From the NCBI RefSeq assembly GCF_026723865.1, contig NZ_CP113529.1, positions 2,542,001 through 2,606,000 of the forward strand: a stretch of DNA of 64,000 nucleotides, given 5' to 3'. Numbering within the stretch: position 1 is the first letter of the stretch; each line of letters begins with the position of its first letter. Made by a program: the position numbers and the translations under genes. Below the pieces are notes generated by a model, which saw only the letters and a program-made list of their open reading frames with translations, had not been told where the DNA came from and did not search any database. Positions 52,441 through 62,995 of the stretch are shown here, piece after piece. This DNA comes from Mycobacterium sp. Aquia_216 (GTDB lineage: Bacteria > Actinomycetota > Actinomycetes > Mycobacteriales > Mycobacteriaceae).

Positions 52441-53277
52441 GTGTCGATCGAAAAGATCCTCGATCTCGAGCAACTCGAGGTCAACATCTACCGGGGGAGC
52501 ATCTTCAGCCCGGCAGCGGGATTTCTGCAACGCACCTTCGGCGGACACGTGGCCGGTCAGTCGCTCGTGTCGGCCGTGCGGACGGTGGACGCGCGATACC
52601 AGGTGCACTCGTTGCACGGCTACTTCCTGCGGCCCGGGGACCCCAGAGAGCCAACGGTTTTCATCGTCGAGCGCACCCGCGACGGCGGCTCGTTCGCCAC
52701 CAGGCGGGTCAACGCCATTCAGCATGGGGAAATCATCTTCAGCATGGGGGCGTCCTTCCAGACCGATCAGGAAGGCATCCACCACCAGGACCCGATGCCG
52801 GCCGCGCCGCCACCCGACGGTCTGCCGGGGTTGGACTCGATCAAGGTTTTCGACGATGCCGGGTTCAAGCAGTTCGAGGAGTGGGACGTCTGCATCGTCC
52901 CGCGGGAACGCCTGGAGTTGTTGCCCGGCAAGGCATCTCAGCAGCAAGTATGGTTTCGTCATCGCGATCCGCTGCCGGACGACCCGGTGCTGCACATCTG
53001 CGCGCTGGCCTACATGAGCGACCTCACGCTGCTGGGCTCCGCGCAGGTCACGCACCTCGACGTGCGTGAGCATCTGCAGGTCGCCTCGCTGGATCACGCG
53101 ATGTGGTTCATGCGGGCGTTCCGGGCCGACGAGTGGCTGCTCTACGACCAGTCCTCGCCGTCGGCCAGCGGCGGCCGCTCGCTGTGCCAAGGAAAGATCT
53201 TCACCCAGTCCGGCGAGATGGTCGCGGCGGTCATGCAGGAGGGGCTGACCCGCTTCAAGCGCGGATACCAGCCGTGA
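52441..53277 (+). CDS. tesB2: Acyl-CoA thioesterase II
   Basis: A 278-residue double-hotdog thioesterase. [20 protein letters not shown] in the first domain has the conserved acyl-CoA contact region and [20 protein letters not shown] with the catalytic Asp in the second. It hydrolyses medium and long-chain acyl-CoA. The M. tuberculosis counterpart (Rv2605c) also lies between pdxS and pdxT. Its stop overlaps the pdxT start. Confidence 0.9.
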   Translation: MSIEKILDLEQLEVNIYRGSIFSPAAGFLQRTFGGHVAGQSLVSAVRTVDARYQVHSLHGYFLRPGDPREPTVFIVERTRDGGSFATRRVNAIQHGEIIFSMGASFQTDQEGIHHQDPMPAAPPPDGLPGLDSIKVFDDAGFKQFEEWDVCIVPRERLELLPGKASQQQVWFRHRDPLPDDPVLHICALAYMSDLTLLGSAQVTHLDVREHLQVASLDHAMWFMRAFRADEWLLYDQSSPSASGGRSLCQGKIFTQSGEMVAAVMQEGLTRFKRGYQP

Positions 53278-53870
53278 GCCGCCCGAGAGTCGGCGTGTTG
53301 GCGCTGCAAGGCGACACTCGCGAGCATCTGGCAGCGCTGCGCGAGGCTGGAGCCGAGTCGCTGCCGGTGCGTCGCCGCAGCGAGATCGAGGCGATCGACG
53401 GGCTGGTCATTCCGGGCGGGGAATCCACCACGATGAGCCACTTGCTGCTCGACCTCGACCTGCTCGAACCGTTGCGGGCGCGGCTGGCCGACGGGCTTCC
53501 GGCCTACGGCGCGTGCGCCGGCATGATCATGCTGGCCAGCGAAATCCTTGACGCCGGCGTCAACGGACGGCAGGCGCTGCCGTTATGCGCGATCGATATA
53601 ACCGTGCGGCGCAACGCTTTTGGACGTCAGGTCGATTCGTTCGAAGGAGATGTCGAGTTCACGGGTCTAAACGGCCCGGTGCGGGCGGTGTTCATCCGGG
53701 CACCGTGGGTCGAGCGAGTCGGTGACGGCGTGCAGGTGCTGGCCCGGGCCGCGGGACACGCAGTCGCGGTCCGGCAGGGGGCCGTGCTGGCGACCGCATT
53801 TCATCCCGAGATGACGGGGGACCGGCGCATCCACCAGCTGTTCGTCGACATCGTCAGGGGCCGGAACTAG
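53274..53870 (+). CDS. pdxT: Pyridoxal 5'-phosphate synthase, glutaminase subunit
   Basis: A 198-residue class I glutamine amidotransferase. [19 protein letters not shown] starts it, [12 protein letters not shown] follows, the nucleophile cysteine is in [10 protein letters not shown], and the His-Glu pair is in TAFHPEM. It supplies ammonia to PdxS. GTG overlaps the tesB2 stop as GTGA. Confidence 0.95.
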   Translation: MSRPRVGVLALQGDTREHLAALREAGAESLPVRRRSEIEAIDGLVIPGGESTTMSHLLLDLDLLEPLRARLADGLPAYGACAGMIMLASEILDAGVNGRQALPLCAIDITVRRNAFGRQVDSFEGDVEFTGLNGPVRAVFIRAPWVERVGDGVQVLARAAGHAVAVRQGAVLATAFHPEMTGDRRIHQLFVDIVRGRN

Positions 53871-54073
53871 CGCGTGCTCTCATCCGGGGTGTTGCGCTGG
53901 GACTGGTGCAAGCCCGGTGCGTCCGGGTCGTCGTGCTGGTGCTCCAACTGTTCTTGCACCTGACGCTGTTCCTCGGTCGACTTCGTCGCGTCCTCGGGTT
54001 CTTTCGGCTGATTCACGTTCTCCAGGTTCTCCCAAACCTCGCGCTTCGAAACCCAGTGCACATCCAGCCACAT
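53867..54073 (-). CDS. Small hypothetical protein, charged and glutamine-rich
   Basis: An open frame of 68 codons on the minus strand, [20 protein letters not shown] at the start, then a charged, Gln-rich helix ([18 protein letters not shown]) and no hydrophobic region. Its end overlaps pdxT by 4 bases. No ribosome-binding site is seen and longer readings add an arginine-rich extension. It looks more protein-like than chance antisense frames, but there is no family. Confidence 0.4.
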   Translation of the reverse strand: MWLDVHWVSKREVWENLENVNQPKEPEDATKSTEEQRQVQEQLEHQHDDPDAPGLHQSQRNTPDESTR

Positions 54074-54282
54074 CAGCACCAGCGGCGCGGGGTGATGATG
54101 AGTGCGAAAAGCGATAGCGCATGCGATATCGCTTCGGCGGCCGGACATAGCCCGGGTTTCCTGTGCCGGCTGGGGGTTCTGCGCCGGATGGGGAAGTCGC
54201 CGCGGAGCCCGCCCCGATCGTCCAAGTAGAATCGTCTGGCCTGTAGACAAAGAGCGATGAGATAGGACGGCTAGGACTTTTT

Positions 54283-55038
54283 ATGAGCGGCCATTCCAAG
54301 TGGGCCACCACGAAGCACCAGAAGGCCGTCAAGGACGCGCGCCGTGGCAAGGAGTTCGCCCGGCTGATCAAGAACATCGAGGTCGCGGCGCGTACCGGCG
54401 GCGGTGACCCGGCGGGCAATCCGACGCTGTACGACGCCATTCAGAAGGCGAAGAAGACCTCGGTGCCCAACGACAACATCGAGCGGGCCCGAAAGCGGGG
54501 CGCGGGCGAGGAAGCCGGCGGCGCCGAGTACCAGACGATCATGTACGAGGGCTACGGGCCCAACGGGGTTGCGGTGCTGATCGAATGTCTGACCGACAAC
54601 CGCAACCGCGCGGCCGGGGAGGTCCGGGTGGCGGTGACCCGCAACGGCGGCAACATGGCCGATCCGGGATCGGTGTCCTACCTGTTCACCCGCAAGGGCG
54701 TCGTCACGCTGGAAAAGAACGGCCTGTCCGAGGACGACGTGCTCACGGCGGTGCTGGAGGCCGGCGCCGAAGACGTCAACGACCTGGGTGACAGCTTCGA
54801 GGTGATCTCGGAGCCGACCGATCTGGTCGCGGTGCGCACCGCGCTGCAGGACGCCGGCATCGACTACGACTCGGCCGAGGCCAGCTTCCAGCCGTCGGTC
54901 AGCGTGCCGGTCGACGTCGACGGCGCCCGGAAGGTGTTCAAGCTGGTGGACGCCCTGGAAGACAGCGACGACGTGCAGAACGTGTGGACCAACGTCGACC
55001 TGTCGGACGAGGTGTTGGCCGCTCTCGACGAGGAGTAG
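54283..55038 (+). CDS. YebC/PmpR-family regulator (Rv2603c-like)
   Basis: A 251-residue YebC protein. It starts with the invariant [20 protein letters not shown] near residue 2 and continues with [21 protein letters not shown] signature ([20 protein letters not shown]), then [19 protein letters not shown]. It is a cytoplasmic protein: some members act as transcription regulators, others help ribosomes translate proline runs. Position after pdxT matches M. tuberculosis, where ruvC follows further on. Confidence 0.9.
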   Translation: MSGHSKWATTKHQKAVKDARRGKEFARLIKNIEVAARTGGGDPAGNPTLYDAIQKAKKTSVPNDNIERARKRGAGEEAGGAEYQTIMYEGYGPNGVAVLIECLTDNRNRAAGEVRVAVTRNGGNMADPGSVSYLFTRKGVVTLEKNGLSEDDVLTAVLEAGAEDVNDLGDSFEVISEPTDLVAVRTALQDAGIDYDSAEASFQPSVSVPVDVDGARKVFKLVDALEDSDDVQNVWTNVDLSDEVLAALDEE

Positions 55039-55083
55039 TTCGGCACATCTGTCCCACGCGTCTCTGGCTCAGGTGACACACTT

Positions 55084-55133
55084 TTTGCCCGCCTCTGAGC
55101 GACAAACCACCGTGTCGCTCAGAGGCGGGCAAA
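55084..55133. terminator. Perfect long hairpin, bidirectional terminator and repeat copy
   Basis: TTTGCCCGCCTCTGAGCGAC plus one more base at 55084-55104 pairs with 55113-55133 over 21 perfect base pairs with an 8-base loop. The left arm starts with T's and the right ends with A's. It lies between convergent yebC and speE, ending both transcripts. Its arm also occurs in the hairpin at 34493-34572. Confidence 0.75.
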
Positions 55134-55189
55134 GACCTCTATGCCTCCCGTTGGGTACGGGAGTGGCAGAGGTGACGCAGCAGGCCCGG

Positions 55190-56788
55190 CTAGTCGTACC
55201 CGTGCCGCATGTCCTCGACGATGCGCGGGTTGTCCAGTGTGGACGGTTCGAGCGGGCGCGGCGCGATGTCGTCGGAGAACACCGTCGCGGCTTGCAGAAC
55301 CGGTGGGCTGAGGTAGCGCAGCGGCGGGGCGTCGGCGGGCATGGTGGGTATCGGCGCGGCCGTACCGTCCGGGCCGGGGCGCGCCAGCACGAAACCCCAG
55401 TCGCCGAACGTCGGCACATGCACGTGGTAGGGCGTGACCGCATACCCCGCGGACCGCATGGTGGACACCGTTCGCCAGAACGCGGTCGGCGTGGAAAACG
55501 GGCTGCCTGCCTGGACCACGACCAGTCCATCGGGTGAAAGTGCATGCGCGACAAGGGCATAGAACTCAGTTGAATACAGGCGGCCCAGCACTGGTGTGTC
55601 CGGGTCGGGCAGGTCGACGATGACGGCGTCGAAGCCCCCGGCCGGGCGCAACTGCGGATGCGTCGCCCGAAGCCAGCGCATCGCGTCGTCGATCACGACG
55701 GAAACCCGAGGGTTGTCCAGCGCGCCGGCATTGGCCTCGCGCAGGGTGGTGCGGGCGATCTCGATCACGGCGGGGTCGAGCTCGACCTGCACGATCTTGT
55801 CGATTCTGTTCTGCCGCAGTAATTCTCGTGCTGCCAGGCCGTCGCCACCGCCCAGTACCAGCACCGAGCGCGCGCCCTTGCCGAGCGCGGGGTAGACGAG
55901 GCTTTCGGTGTATCGGTATTCGTCCCGGGTGGAGAACTGCAGGCCGCCGTCCAGGTAGAGCCGGGTGTCGTTGTCGCGTCGAGTCACGACAATTTCCTGG
56001 TAGGCGGTATGCCGGTAGGCGATGATCGGGTCTGCGTAAAGCCTTTGGCGGCTTGTCGTTTCGATGTCATGCGCGTGCACCAGTAGCACCACTAGCAGCC
56101 CGAGGGCCGTGGCGAGAGCGCACAGTGCCGTTGCCAGCTGTGCTGTGGAGATAACGCGCCGCAGCAGGAACATCGCCACGATGGCCGCCGCGACCAGGTT
56201 GACGACGCCGGTGGCCGCCGCGCCGCGGATCATCCCGAGATGCGGCAGCAGCGCGAACGGCCAGACCAATCCGCCGACCAACGCCCCCAGATAGTCGGCC
56301 GCATTGAGGTTGGCCAGTGTGCGGCCGGTGTCGGTCGCCGGATCTACGGAGGCGGTTCGTCTCTGCTGCAACAGCGTCATCAGCAACGGCACCTCGGCGC
56401 CGACCAGGCCGCCGATCAGCGCGGTGCCGATCGCCAGCACCCACGTCGACCCGATCGCGCCGTCCAGGAACGCGAACACCGCATACAGCGCCGCCGCGGA
56501 CAGCCCGCCGATGATGCCCAGCATTGCCTCGACGGCGACGAACATGATGCCCGCGTGCCGTAGTAGCGGCTTGACCAGCAGCGCGCCCACACCCAGCGCC
56601 GCGATGTAGCCCGCGACGATCAGTGAGGTGGCGACGATGCCGCCGCCGTTCAGGCTCGCCGACAGCGTCAGCAGCGCCAGTTCGTAAATGATGCCGCACG
56701 CCGCGCACGCGGCGACGGCCGCGAGCAGCAGGGCTCGCCAGCGTATCGACGTCTCCGCGGGCCGTGCCGCTTCCCGTGTGGTCGTCAT
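55190..56788 (-). CDS. speE: Polyamine aminopropyltransferase with membrane N-terminal half (SpeE, Rv2601-like)
   Basis: A 532-residue protein. Residues 1 to about 240 form eight or so membrane helices with AEVPLLMTLLQQRR. Then comes the spermidine-synthase fold: YQEIVVTRRDNDTRLYLDGG, TESLVYPALGKGARSVLVLG, GGDGLAARELLR with the SAM motif, and VIVDLPDPDTP with the catalytic Asp. It would transfer an aminopropyl group from decarboxylated SAM to a diamine. Start ATG overlaps the DUF350 stop as ATGA. Soluble SpeE enzymes lack the membrane half; this long form is normal for mycobacteria. Whether it makes polyamines is uncertain. Confidence 0.85.
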   Translation of the reverse strand: MTTTREAARPAETSIRWRALLLAAVAACAACGIIYELALLTLSASLNGGGIVATSLIVAGYIAALGVGALLVKPLLRHAGIMFVAVEAMLGIIGGLSAAALYAVFAFLDGAIGSTWVLAIGTALIGGLVGAEVPLLMTLLQQRRTASVDPATDTGRTLANLNAADYLGALVGGLVWPFALLPHLGMIRGAAATGVVNLVAAAIVAMFLLRRVISTAQLATALCALATALGLLVVLLVHAHDIETTSRQRLYADPIIAYRHTAYQEIVVTRRDNDTRLYLDGGLQFSTRDEYRYTESLVYPALGKGARSVLVLGGGDGLAARELLRQNRIDKIVQVELDPAVIEIARTTLREANAGALDNPRVSVVIDDAMRWLRATHPQLRPAGGFDAVIVDLPDPDTPVLGRLYSTEFYALVAHALSPDGLVVVQAGSPFSTPTAFWRTVSTMRSAGYAVTPYHVHVPTFGDWGFVLARPGPDGTAAPIPTMPADAPPLRYLSPPVLQAATVFSDDIAPRPLEPSTLDNPRIVEDMRHGYD

Positions 56789-57240
56789 GACACCGCGGCG
56801 GCCGTTACTCCTCCGACGGCCAACAGCATCACCGCCACCGCGAACGACCCGGGATGCAGCTCGGCATCGTCGATGTGCTCGTGGAAGCTGCCCGGGATCA
56901 CCAGACGCAGCGTCAGTAGCGCGATGCCCAACAGGATCACACCCATCAACCCGTACACCGCAACGCCGACGAGGCCCTGACCCAACTGGCTGTAACTGTC
57001 GACGACGGCGCTGACAATCACGGTGGTGAGGGCGACATACATTGCGCAGGACACGATTACGGCGTTGGGGCGGCGATCGACGAACACCAGCTGGCGCAGC
57101 TTGCCCGGAGTCAACACGTCGACCGTGTAGAAGCCGACGATCAGCACCGCCATTCCGACGACGAAGTACAGCAGTGAAGCGACGACGCCTTTCAGGACGG
57201 GGTCGAGGTCCACGTTTCCGATATCGAAGGCGAGGTACAT
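56785..57240 (-). CDS. DUF350 membrane protein (Rv2600-like)
   Basis: A 151-residue protein with four membrane helices. GVVASLLYFVVGMAVLIVGF and YGLMGVILLGIALLTLRLVI are the family segments. DUF350 genes are found with spermidine-synthase-like genes in many bacteria. ATG at 57240 has GGAG upstream; the stop overlaps the speE start. Function is unknown. Confidence 0.85.
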   Translation of the reverse strand: MYLAFDIGNVDLDPVLKGVVASLLYFVVGMAVLIVGFYTVDVLTPGKLRQLVFVDRRPNAVIVSCAMYVALTTVIVSAVVDSYSQLGQGLVGVAVYGLMGVILLGIALLTLRLVIPGSFHEHIDDAELHPGSFAVAVMLLAVGGVTAAAVS

Positions 57241-57254
57241 GGTTGTCTCCTTTG

Positions 57255-57686
57255 TTATTTCGTTCCGCCGGGGCCGCCGGGACTACCGCCGGAGCCGCTG
57301 GACGGCGATCCGGGACCGAAGCCGGGACCGAGGAAGATGTAAGAGCCGTGGCTGTATCCGGCGCCGAGGCTTTCGACGCGAATGCTGCACGGGTGGGTGC
57401 CATCTGGGCCGACGGTCACGATATTGTCGCTGTAGCGCAGGTATTCGGTGTTGTCGTTGTCCGCGCGCGCCTCGGGCTCCTGATAGTCCGCGATCGTGTC
57501 GGCCACCTGGTCCGGCGATCCGCTGCAGAGGTATCGCTTTCCGTTGGCATCGCGGGAGTACTCGCGATAGTTGCTCGCGATATACGACGCAATATTCTTC
57601 TGCAGCAATATGATTCCGGCAACCAAGCACACCACCGACGCCGCGGCCAGCCCACCGGCAAGCCAGAACAGGTGTTTGCGGCTCAC
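57255..57686 (-). CDS. DUF4247 protein (Rv2599-like)
   Basis: A 143-residue protein. One N-terminal membrane helix (LFWLAGGLAAASVVCLVAGI) is followed by an exported domain with two cysteines in RYLCSGSP and THPCSIRV, probably a disulfide. The end is a Gly/Pro/Ser-rich run with no fold. It overlaps the DUF2617 gene start by four bases. Acts probably outside the membrane in the speE cluster; function unknown. Confidence 0.85.
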   Translation of the reverse strand: MSRKHLFWLAGGLAAASVVCLVAGIILLQKNIASYIASNYREYSRDANGKRYLCSGSPDQVADTIADYQEPEARADNDNTEYLRYSDNIVTVGPDGTHPCSIRVESLGAGYSHGSYIFLGPGFGPGSPSSGSGGSPGGPGGTK

Positions 57687-58195
57687 GGCCGCCACCGGCT
57701 CGCAGTGTGGACCACTTCGCCGCCGGAGCCAAGCGGGGTGCGCGGGTACAGGTGCCACGTCTGCCAGCGCCAGCCGGTGCCGTCGGGTTCGGCGGCCAGC
57801 ACGGTCAGTGCGGCGTCGTCGCCGGGGAAGGTGCCGCCGAGCCAACCGGTTTCGGTCCGGCACCGGTCGCGCAGTTCGCGCGCCAATCGCCGAAACGTCG
57901 TCTCGTCGTACGTACCGGTGGCCGATTCCAGCGAATAGCCGCCGGCTTCGGCGCGCTCGGGCAGCTTGCCGGTGTCGCTGTCGGCGGTGCACGACACCTG
58001 CTCGGAGAAGGTGCTGGCGGCGTGCTCGATCGTGACGAGATGTGAGGCGCCGAGCACCCCGAGCCGCAGTGCGCCACCGTCGGGATGCCGCAGCGAATGG
58101 CTCGCCAGCAGCGGCGGCGCGGGTGCGTTGAGTGCGAGCCGCAGCCTTCTTCCGGACACGTCGGCCGGAGCTACGGCGAGTTGATAGAGCGGCAC
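57683..58195 (-). CDS. DUF2617 protein (Rv2598-like)
   Basis: A 170-residue protein, no signal peptide. LRLGVLGASHLVTIEHAAST, LRDRCRTETGWLGGTFPGDD and WRWQTWHLYPRT are family segments. GTG start. It ends overlapping the DUF4247 gene, so coupled. Probably cytoplasmic and part of the speE cluster; function unknown. Confidence 0.8.
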   Translation of the reverse strand: MPLYQLAVAPADVSGRRLRLALNAPAPPLLASHSLRHPDGGALRLGVLGASHLVTIEHAASTFSEQVSCTADSDTGKLPERAEAGGYSLESATGTYDETTFRRLARELRDRCRTETGWLGGTFPGDDAALTVLAAEPDGTGWRWQTWHLYPRTPLGSGGEVVHTASRWRP

Positions 58196-58204
58196 CGGGC
58201 GGCC

Positions 58205-58816
58205 CTACGGGGAGCCCGGCGCGGGCGCCGGGTAGACGGTGAGCTCCCCCGGCAGCACCGGCTTGCCCGTCGATATCTCCCAGGGTGTGCCGGGTGCCCA
58301 GCGCTCGAAGGAGAGCAGCACGCTTTCGTCGGCGTTCGCGCAGTCGACGAACTCCATCTCGCCGCCGGCCGGCAGGCCCGTCGTGCCTTCGGTGGTGTAG
58401 GACGCCCGGCCGCGCTCGGACTCCTGAAACGAGATCCCGTCGACCAGGTATTGGTCGCCGGGTTGCAACGTGACGTCCTTGCGGGTAACCCACATGACCA
58501 ATTCGAGGCGCCCGTCGTCGGATTCGACGGCGAACCAGGTCGGCCGGTCGCCGCCCTCCAGCAGGTGTTCCCACCACACGAACGGTCCCTCGCGGAACGT
58601 CACCGACCCGCGGACCACGTAGTCGACCCCGCCATGGCTGACGATGGCGCCCGGCCCCAGCTGCCGGGGCCCGAACTGGGGCATGGCGTCGAAGGCCAGG
58701 GGATCACGGCGTCCCCGCGGCCCGGCAGCCGCCTTGGGGCGCCGGGACGCCACGACAAGCACGATGATGGACGCGATGAACAGCACCGCGGCCAGCACCA
58801 CCAGCACTGTTCCCAA
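58205..58816 (-). CDS. DUF4178 protein (Rv2597-like)
   Basis: A 203-residue protein. One N-terminal membrane helix (LVVLAAVLFIASIIVLVVA), then a DUF4178 domain with GAIVSHGGVDYVVRGSVTF and WFAVESDDGRLELVMW. The start is a TTG at 58816 with GGGAGGG ten bases upstream. It is the first gene of the leftward speE cluster, 9 bases ahead of the DUF2617 gene. Function unknown. Confidence 0.8.
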   Translation of the reverse strand: MGTVLVVLAAVLFIASIIVLVVASRRPKAAAGPRGRRDPLAFDAMPQFGPRQLGPGAIVSHGGVDYVVRGSVTFREGPFVWWEHLLEGGDRPTWFAVESDDGRLELVMWVTRKDVTLQPGDQYLVDGISFQESERGRASYTTEGTTGLPAGGEMEFVDCANADESVLLSFERWAPGTPWEISTGKPVLPGELTVYPAPAPGSP

Positions 58817-59022
58817 CCAGACCCTCCCGTCGCCGCGGCCGTGGAGCGAACGTGGGCCTAAGTTAACAGCTTTTGCCGGGTCCGGAGCCGCAACCTGCCC
58901 GGCCCGAAAGTGGCCCGGGCGCCGCGTGTCGGAGTTCGTAGCGGTCGGACCCGACCGCTACGCTATCGAACAGCTGTTCGGGCCACGGTATTTTCAAGAA
59001 GTCGACGAAGTTGGAGCATGCT

Positions 59023-59604
59023 ATGCGCGTGATGGGCGTCGACCCCGGACTGACTCGATGCGGGCTTTCGGTCGTCGAAAGCGGGCGCGGCCGACATGTC
59101 GTCGCGCTGGACGTCGACGTGGTCCGCACCCCGTCGGATGCCGCGCTGCCGCAACGACTGCTGGCGATCAGCGACGCCGTCGAGTACTGGCTGGACACGC
59201 ATCGTCCCGACGTGATCGCGATCGAGCGGGTGTTCTCCCAGCACAATGTGTCGACCGTGATGGGCACCGCGCAGGCCGGCGGCGTGATCGCGCTGGCGGC
59301 GGCCAAACGCGATATCGGCGTGCATTTCCACACCCCCAGCGAGGTCAAGGCCGCGGTCACCGGCAACGGTACCGCCGACAAGGCTCAGGTCACCGCGATG
59401 GTCACCAGAATCCTTGAGCTGCAAGCCAAACCGACGCCCGCCGACGCCGCCGACGCGCTGGCGCTGGCCATCTGCCATTGCTGGAGAGCGCCGATGCTAG
59501 CCCGGATGGCGGCGGCCGAAGCGATGGCCGCCCAGCAGCGCCAGGCCTACCGGGCCAAGTTGGCCGCCAAGGCCAAGGCGGCCAAAGCGGGGGCGGCCCG
59601 ATGA
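59023..59604 (+). CDS. ruvC: Crossover junction endodeoxyribonuclease RuvC
   Basis: A 193-residue RNase H-fold resolvase. The catalytic acids are Asp in [12 protein letters not shown], Glu in VIAIERVF, and Asp in [18 protein letters not shown]. It cuts Holliday junctions in the RuvABC complex. ATG at 59023 (MRVMGVD) is chosen by comparison with M. tuberculosis; an ATG at 59011 is upstream. The C-terminus has an Ala/Lys-rich tail. Overlaps ruvA as ATGA. Confidence 0.95.
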   Translation: MRVMGVDPGLTRCGLSVVESGRGRHVVALDVDVVRTPSDAALPQRLLAISDAVEYWLDTHRPDVIAIERVFSQHNVSTVMGTAQAGGVIALAAAKRDIGVHFHTPSEVKAAVTGNGTADKAQVTAMVTRILELQAKPTPADAADALALAICHCWRAPMLARMAAAEAMAAQQRQAYRAKLAAKAKAAKAGAAR

Positions 59605-60211
59605 TCGCCTCGGTGCGCGGCGAGGTGCTCGAGGTCGCACTCGATCATGTCGTGATCGAAGCCGCCGGCGTCGGCTACCGGGTGAACGCGACGCCGTCGA
59701 CGCTGGCCACGCTGCGCCACGGCAGCGAGGCCCGGCTGGTCACCGCGATGATCGTTCGCGAGGATTCGCAGACGCTGTACGGCTTTGTCGACGGCGAGAC
59801 CCGCGACCTGTTCCTGACGCTGCTGTCCGTGTCGGGCGTCGGCCCGCGGCTGGCCATGGCGACCCTGGCCGTGCATGACGCCGCGGCGCTGCGTCAAGCG
59901 CTGGCCGACGGCGACATCACCGCGCTGACCCGGGTGCCCGGCATCGGCAAGCGCGGCGCCGAGCGGATGGTCCTGGAGTTGCGCGACAAGATCTACCCGG
60001 CCGGTGCCTCCGCGGCGGCACCCGCGGGCGCTACCGTCAACGGCCACGCGGTGCGCGGTCCCGTGGTCGAGGCGCTCGTTGGCCTGGGCTTCGCGGCCAA
60101 GCAGGCCGAGGACGCCACCGACAACGTGCTGGCGGCCAGCCGCGAAAAAGGCGAGCAGGCAACGACTTCCGGTGCATTGCGGGCCGCACTGTCGCTACTG
60201 GGTAGGTCCAA

Positions 60212-60215
<4 letters not shown>
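59601..60215 (+). CDS. ruvA: Holliday junction helicase subunit RuvA
   Basis: A 204-residue protein. [20 protein letters not shown] forms the OB fold with the acidic pin nearby, and two HhH motifs follow: [16 protein letters not shown] and [19 protein letters not shown]. The C-terminal domain III binds RuvB. It holds four-way junctions open. ATG overlaps the ruvC stop; its stop overlaps ruvB. Confidence 0.95.
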
Positions 60216-61279
<1,064 letters not shown>

Positions 61280-61287
61280 GAGGCGCC

Positions 61288-61674
61288 ATGATCACCGCCG
61301 GATTGGTATTCGCCGCGCTCGCGGCGTTGCTGCACGTCTATATCTTCACGATGGAGTCGTTGACCTGGACTTCACCCCGGACCCGCGCCACCTTCGGTAC
61401 GACGCCCGAGGAGGCCGAGACCACCAAGCTGCTCGCGTTCAACCAGGGCTTTTACAACCTCTTCTTGGCGATCGTCGGGGGCATCGGGATCGCTGAAGTC
61501 GCGACGGGACACCGGGCGGTCGGAGCCGCGCTTGTCTTCGCCGGGATCGGGTCGATGGCCGCGGCCGCGGTCGTGCTCCTGGTGTCGGCACCGGGCAAGG
61601 CCCGGGCCGCGGTCACGCAGGGCGCGTTTCCGTTGATCGCGATCGTGCTGCTGGTGCTCGGCCTGACCACGTAA
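61288..61674 (+). CDS. DUF1304 membrane protein
   Basis: A 128-residue protein with four membrane helices. LLHVYIFTMESLTWTSPRT in helix 1 with conserved acidic residues, FNQGFYNLFLAIVGGIG in helix 2, and VFAGIGSMAAAAVVLLVS in helix 3 match DUF1304. ATG has TAGGAGG upstream. 8 bases after ruvB, so co-transcription is likely although function is unknown. Confidence 0.8.
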   Translation: MITAGLVFAALAALLHVYIFTMESLTWTSPRTRATFGTTPEEAETTKLLAFNQGFYNLFLAIVGGIGIAEVATGHRAVGAALVFAGIGSMAAAAVVLLVSAPGKARAAVTQGAFPLIAIVLLVLGLTT

Positions 61675-61747
61675 CTGGGGTTACATCCCCGACACCGCCG
61701 GGTATCCACGCGATGCTGAAGTAGCCCGGCGTCTATAGGGGGATGTA

Positions 61748-62461
61748 ATGAACCACGCGAAAGAAGGTCAGCCAGGCAGGTTGTGGATGCCACGCTCCCG
61801 CGGTGCGGTTTGCGGATTGGTCCTGGTCATCCTCGGTGCTTGGGGTGCGCTGATCCCGTTCGTCGGTCCGCATTTCAACTTCGCTTACACACCCGACAGG
61901 CAGTGGGCATGGAGCACGGCTCGTGGCTGGCTCGAGGTCCTACCGGGCGGCGTCACCGCGCTGGGCGGCCTGTTGCTGATCTTTTCCGGAAATCGGATCA
62001 CCGCGATCGTGGGCGGCTGGCTGGCGGTCCTGGCCGGGGTCTGGTTCGTGATCGGTGGTGAGGTCGCTCCGATCGTGGGGATCGGATCCGTCGGCGACCC
62101 GATCGCCGCAACCGCGCGTAAGCGGGCCGCACTGGAGATCTCGTATTTCTCGGGTCTGGGAGCCCTGATCGTCTTCGTCGGTGGCGTCGCGCTCGCACGC
62201 CTGGCGGTGCGGCTGGCCAGCGATATCGAAGCCCTCGCGCGAGTGCGGTCGGCGGCGCCGCCGGCCAATGAGCCCGTCTACATGTCCGGGCTGGAAGAGC
62301 CGCAGCGTGAGGTGTCACCGGATGCCCTGACCACGCCGGGGGCGGGCCACTACGAGTCCCCCGAAGGCCCGAAGACCGGCGGTTGGCGCAAGAAGCACCG
62401 CGCGGACGCCGCGCCCGCATCGGGTGCGTCATACCTGCGCTGGCCGCATCCGCAGAGCTGA
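61748..62461 (+). CDS. Membrane protein of unknown function
   Basis: A 237-residue protein with four hydrophobic segments (GLVLVILGAWGALIPFV, VTALGGLLLIFSGN, IVGGWLAVLAGVWFVIGG, FSGLGALIVFVGGVALARLA) and a polar C-terminal tail of about 70 residues with Lys/His at the end. I do not recognise a domain. It lies alone between DUF1304 and the convergent MarR gene. Confidence 0.65.
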   Translation: MNHAKEGQPGRLWMPRSRGAVCGLVLVILGAWGALIPFVGPHFNFAYTPDRQWAWSTARGWLEVLPGGVTALGGLLLIFSGNRITAIVGGWLAVLAGVWFVIGGEVAPIVGIGSVGDPIAATARKRAALEISYFSGLGALIVFVGGVALARLAVRLASDIEALARVRSAAPPANEPVYMSGLEEPQREVSPDALTTPGAGHYESPEGPKTGGWRKKHRADAAPASGASYLRWPHPQS

Positions 62462-62472
62462 GCGGCAATACG

Positions 62473-62937
62473 CTACCGGCGTGCGTCCTCGGGGTCGAGG
62501 GTGTCGAGCAGCCGCTGCATAGTGGCGCACATGTGCGCGAAATCGTCGATGCCCACCAATTCCGACCACCGCGCCTCGATGTCGGCCACCCGGTCGCCCG
62601 CGTCGGCAAGTAAGCGTCGGCCGCGATCGGTGAGGTCGATCAGCTTAGCCCGCCCGTCTTGCGGGTCCGGCCGCCGAGTCAGGTAGTCAAGTGCGGCGAG
62701 GTCGTTCACCAGTTCGGAGGCAGCCGCGAGACTGAGCTGCGCCCGAGCGGCCAGTTCGGTGAGTCGGATGCCTCCGGTTCCGATGTTGCCGAAGATCTGC
62801 AGGTGCGGATCGCGGATATCGCCGTAGCCGCGGTCGGTGCGGGGCGCGGCGAGGTCTTGGCGGAATTGTCGCGTCAACCGCACCAGCAGCTGGCCGACCG
62901 CTTGTCGGTCCGTCGGCAGCTCCCTTGACGTCGTCAT
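62473..62937 (-). CDS. MarR-family transcriptional regulator
   Basis: A 154-residue winged-helix regulator. GGIRLTELAARAQLSLAAAS starts the DNA-binding domain, and LTRRPDPQDGRAKLIDLTDRGRRL is the MarR wing with the Asp-Arg pair. ATG at 62937 follows a short gap that holds two overlapping repeat sites. It is divergent from an alpha/beta hydrolase gene, so it probably represses that gene and itself. Confidence 0.85.
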   Translation of the reverse strand: MTTSRELPTDRQAVGQLLVRLTRQFRQDLAAPRTDRGYGDIRDPHLQIFGNIGTGGIRLTELAARAQLSLAAASELVNDLAALDYLTRRPDPQDGRAKLIDLTDRGRRLLADAGDRVADIEARWSELVGIDDFAHMCATMQRLLDTLDPEDARR

Positions 62938-62950
62938 GCGATCAGACAAT

Positions 62951-62982
62951 ACTACGGCTACCGAAGTTTCGGCTTCCGAAGT
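62951..62982. promoter_or_regulatory. Tandem MarR operators
   Basis: ACTACGG-CTA-CCGAAGT at 62951-62967 and GTTTCGG-CTT-CCGAAGT at 62966-62982 are two 17-base, nearly palindromic sites overlapping by two bases. They lie between the divergent MarR and hydrolase starts. Confidence 0.6.
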
Positions 62983-62995
62983 AATTGGAGTTCTG

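Noticed and set aside
55190..57403. Longer N-terminal reading of speE
   Set aside because: The extension overlaps two conserved upstream genes; the ATG at 56788 overlaps the DUF350 stop in the usual ATGA manner.
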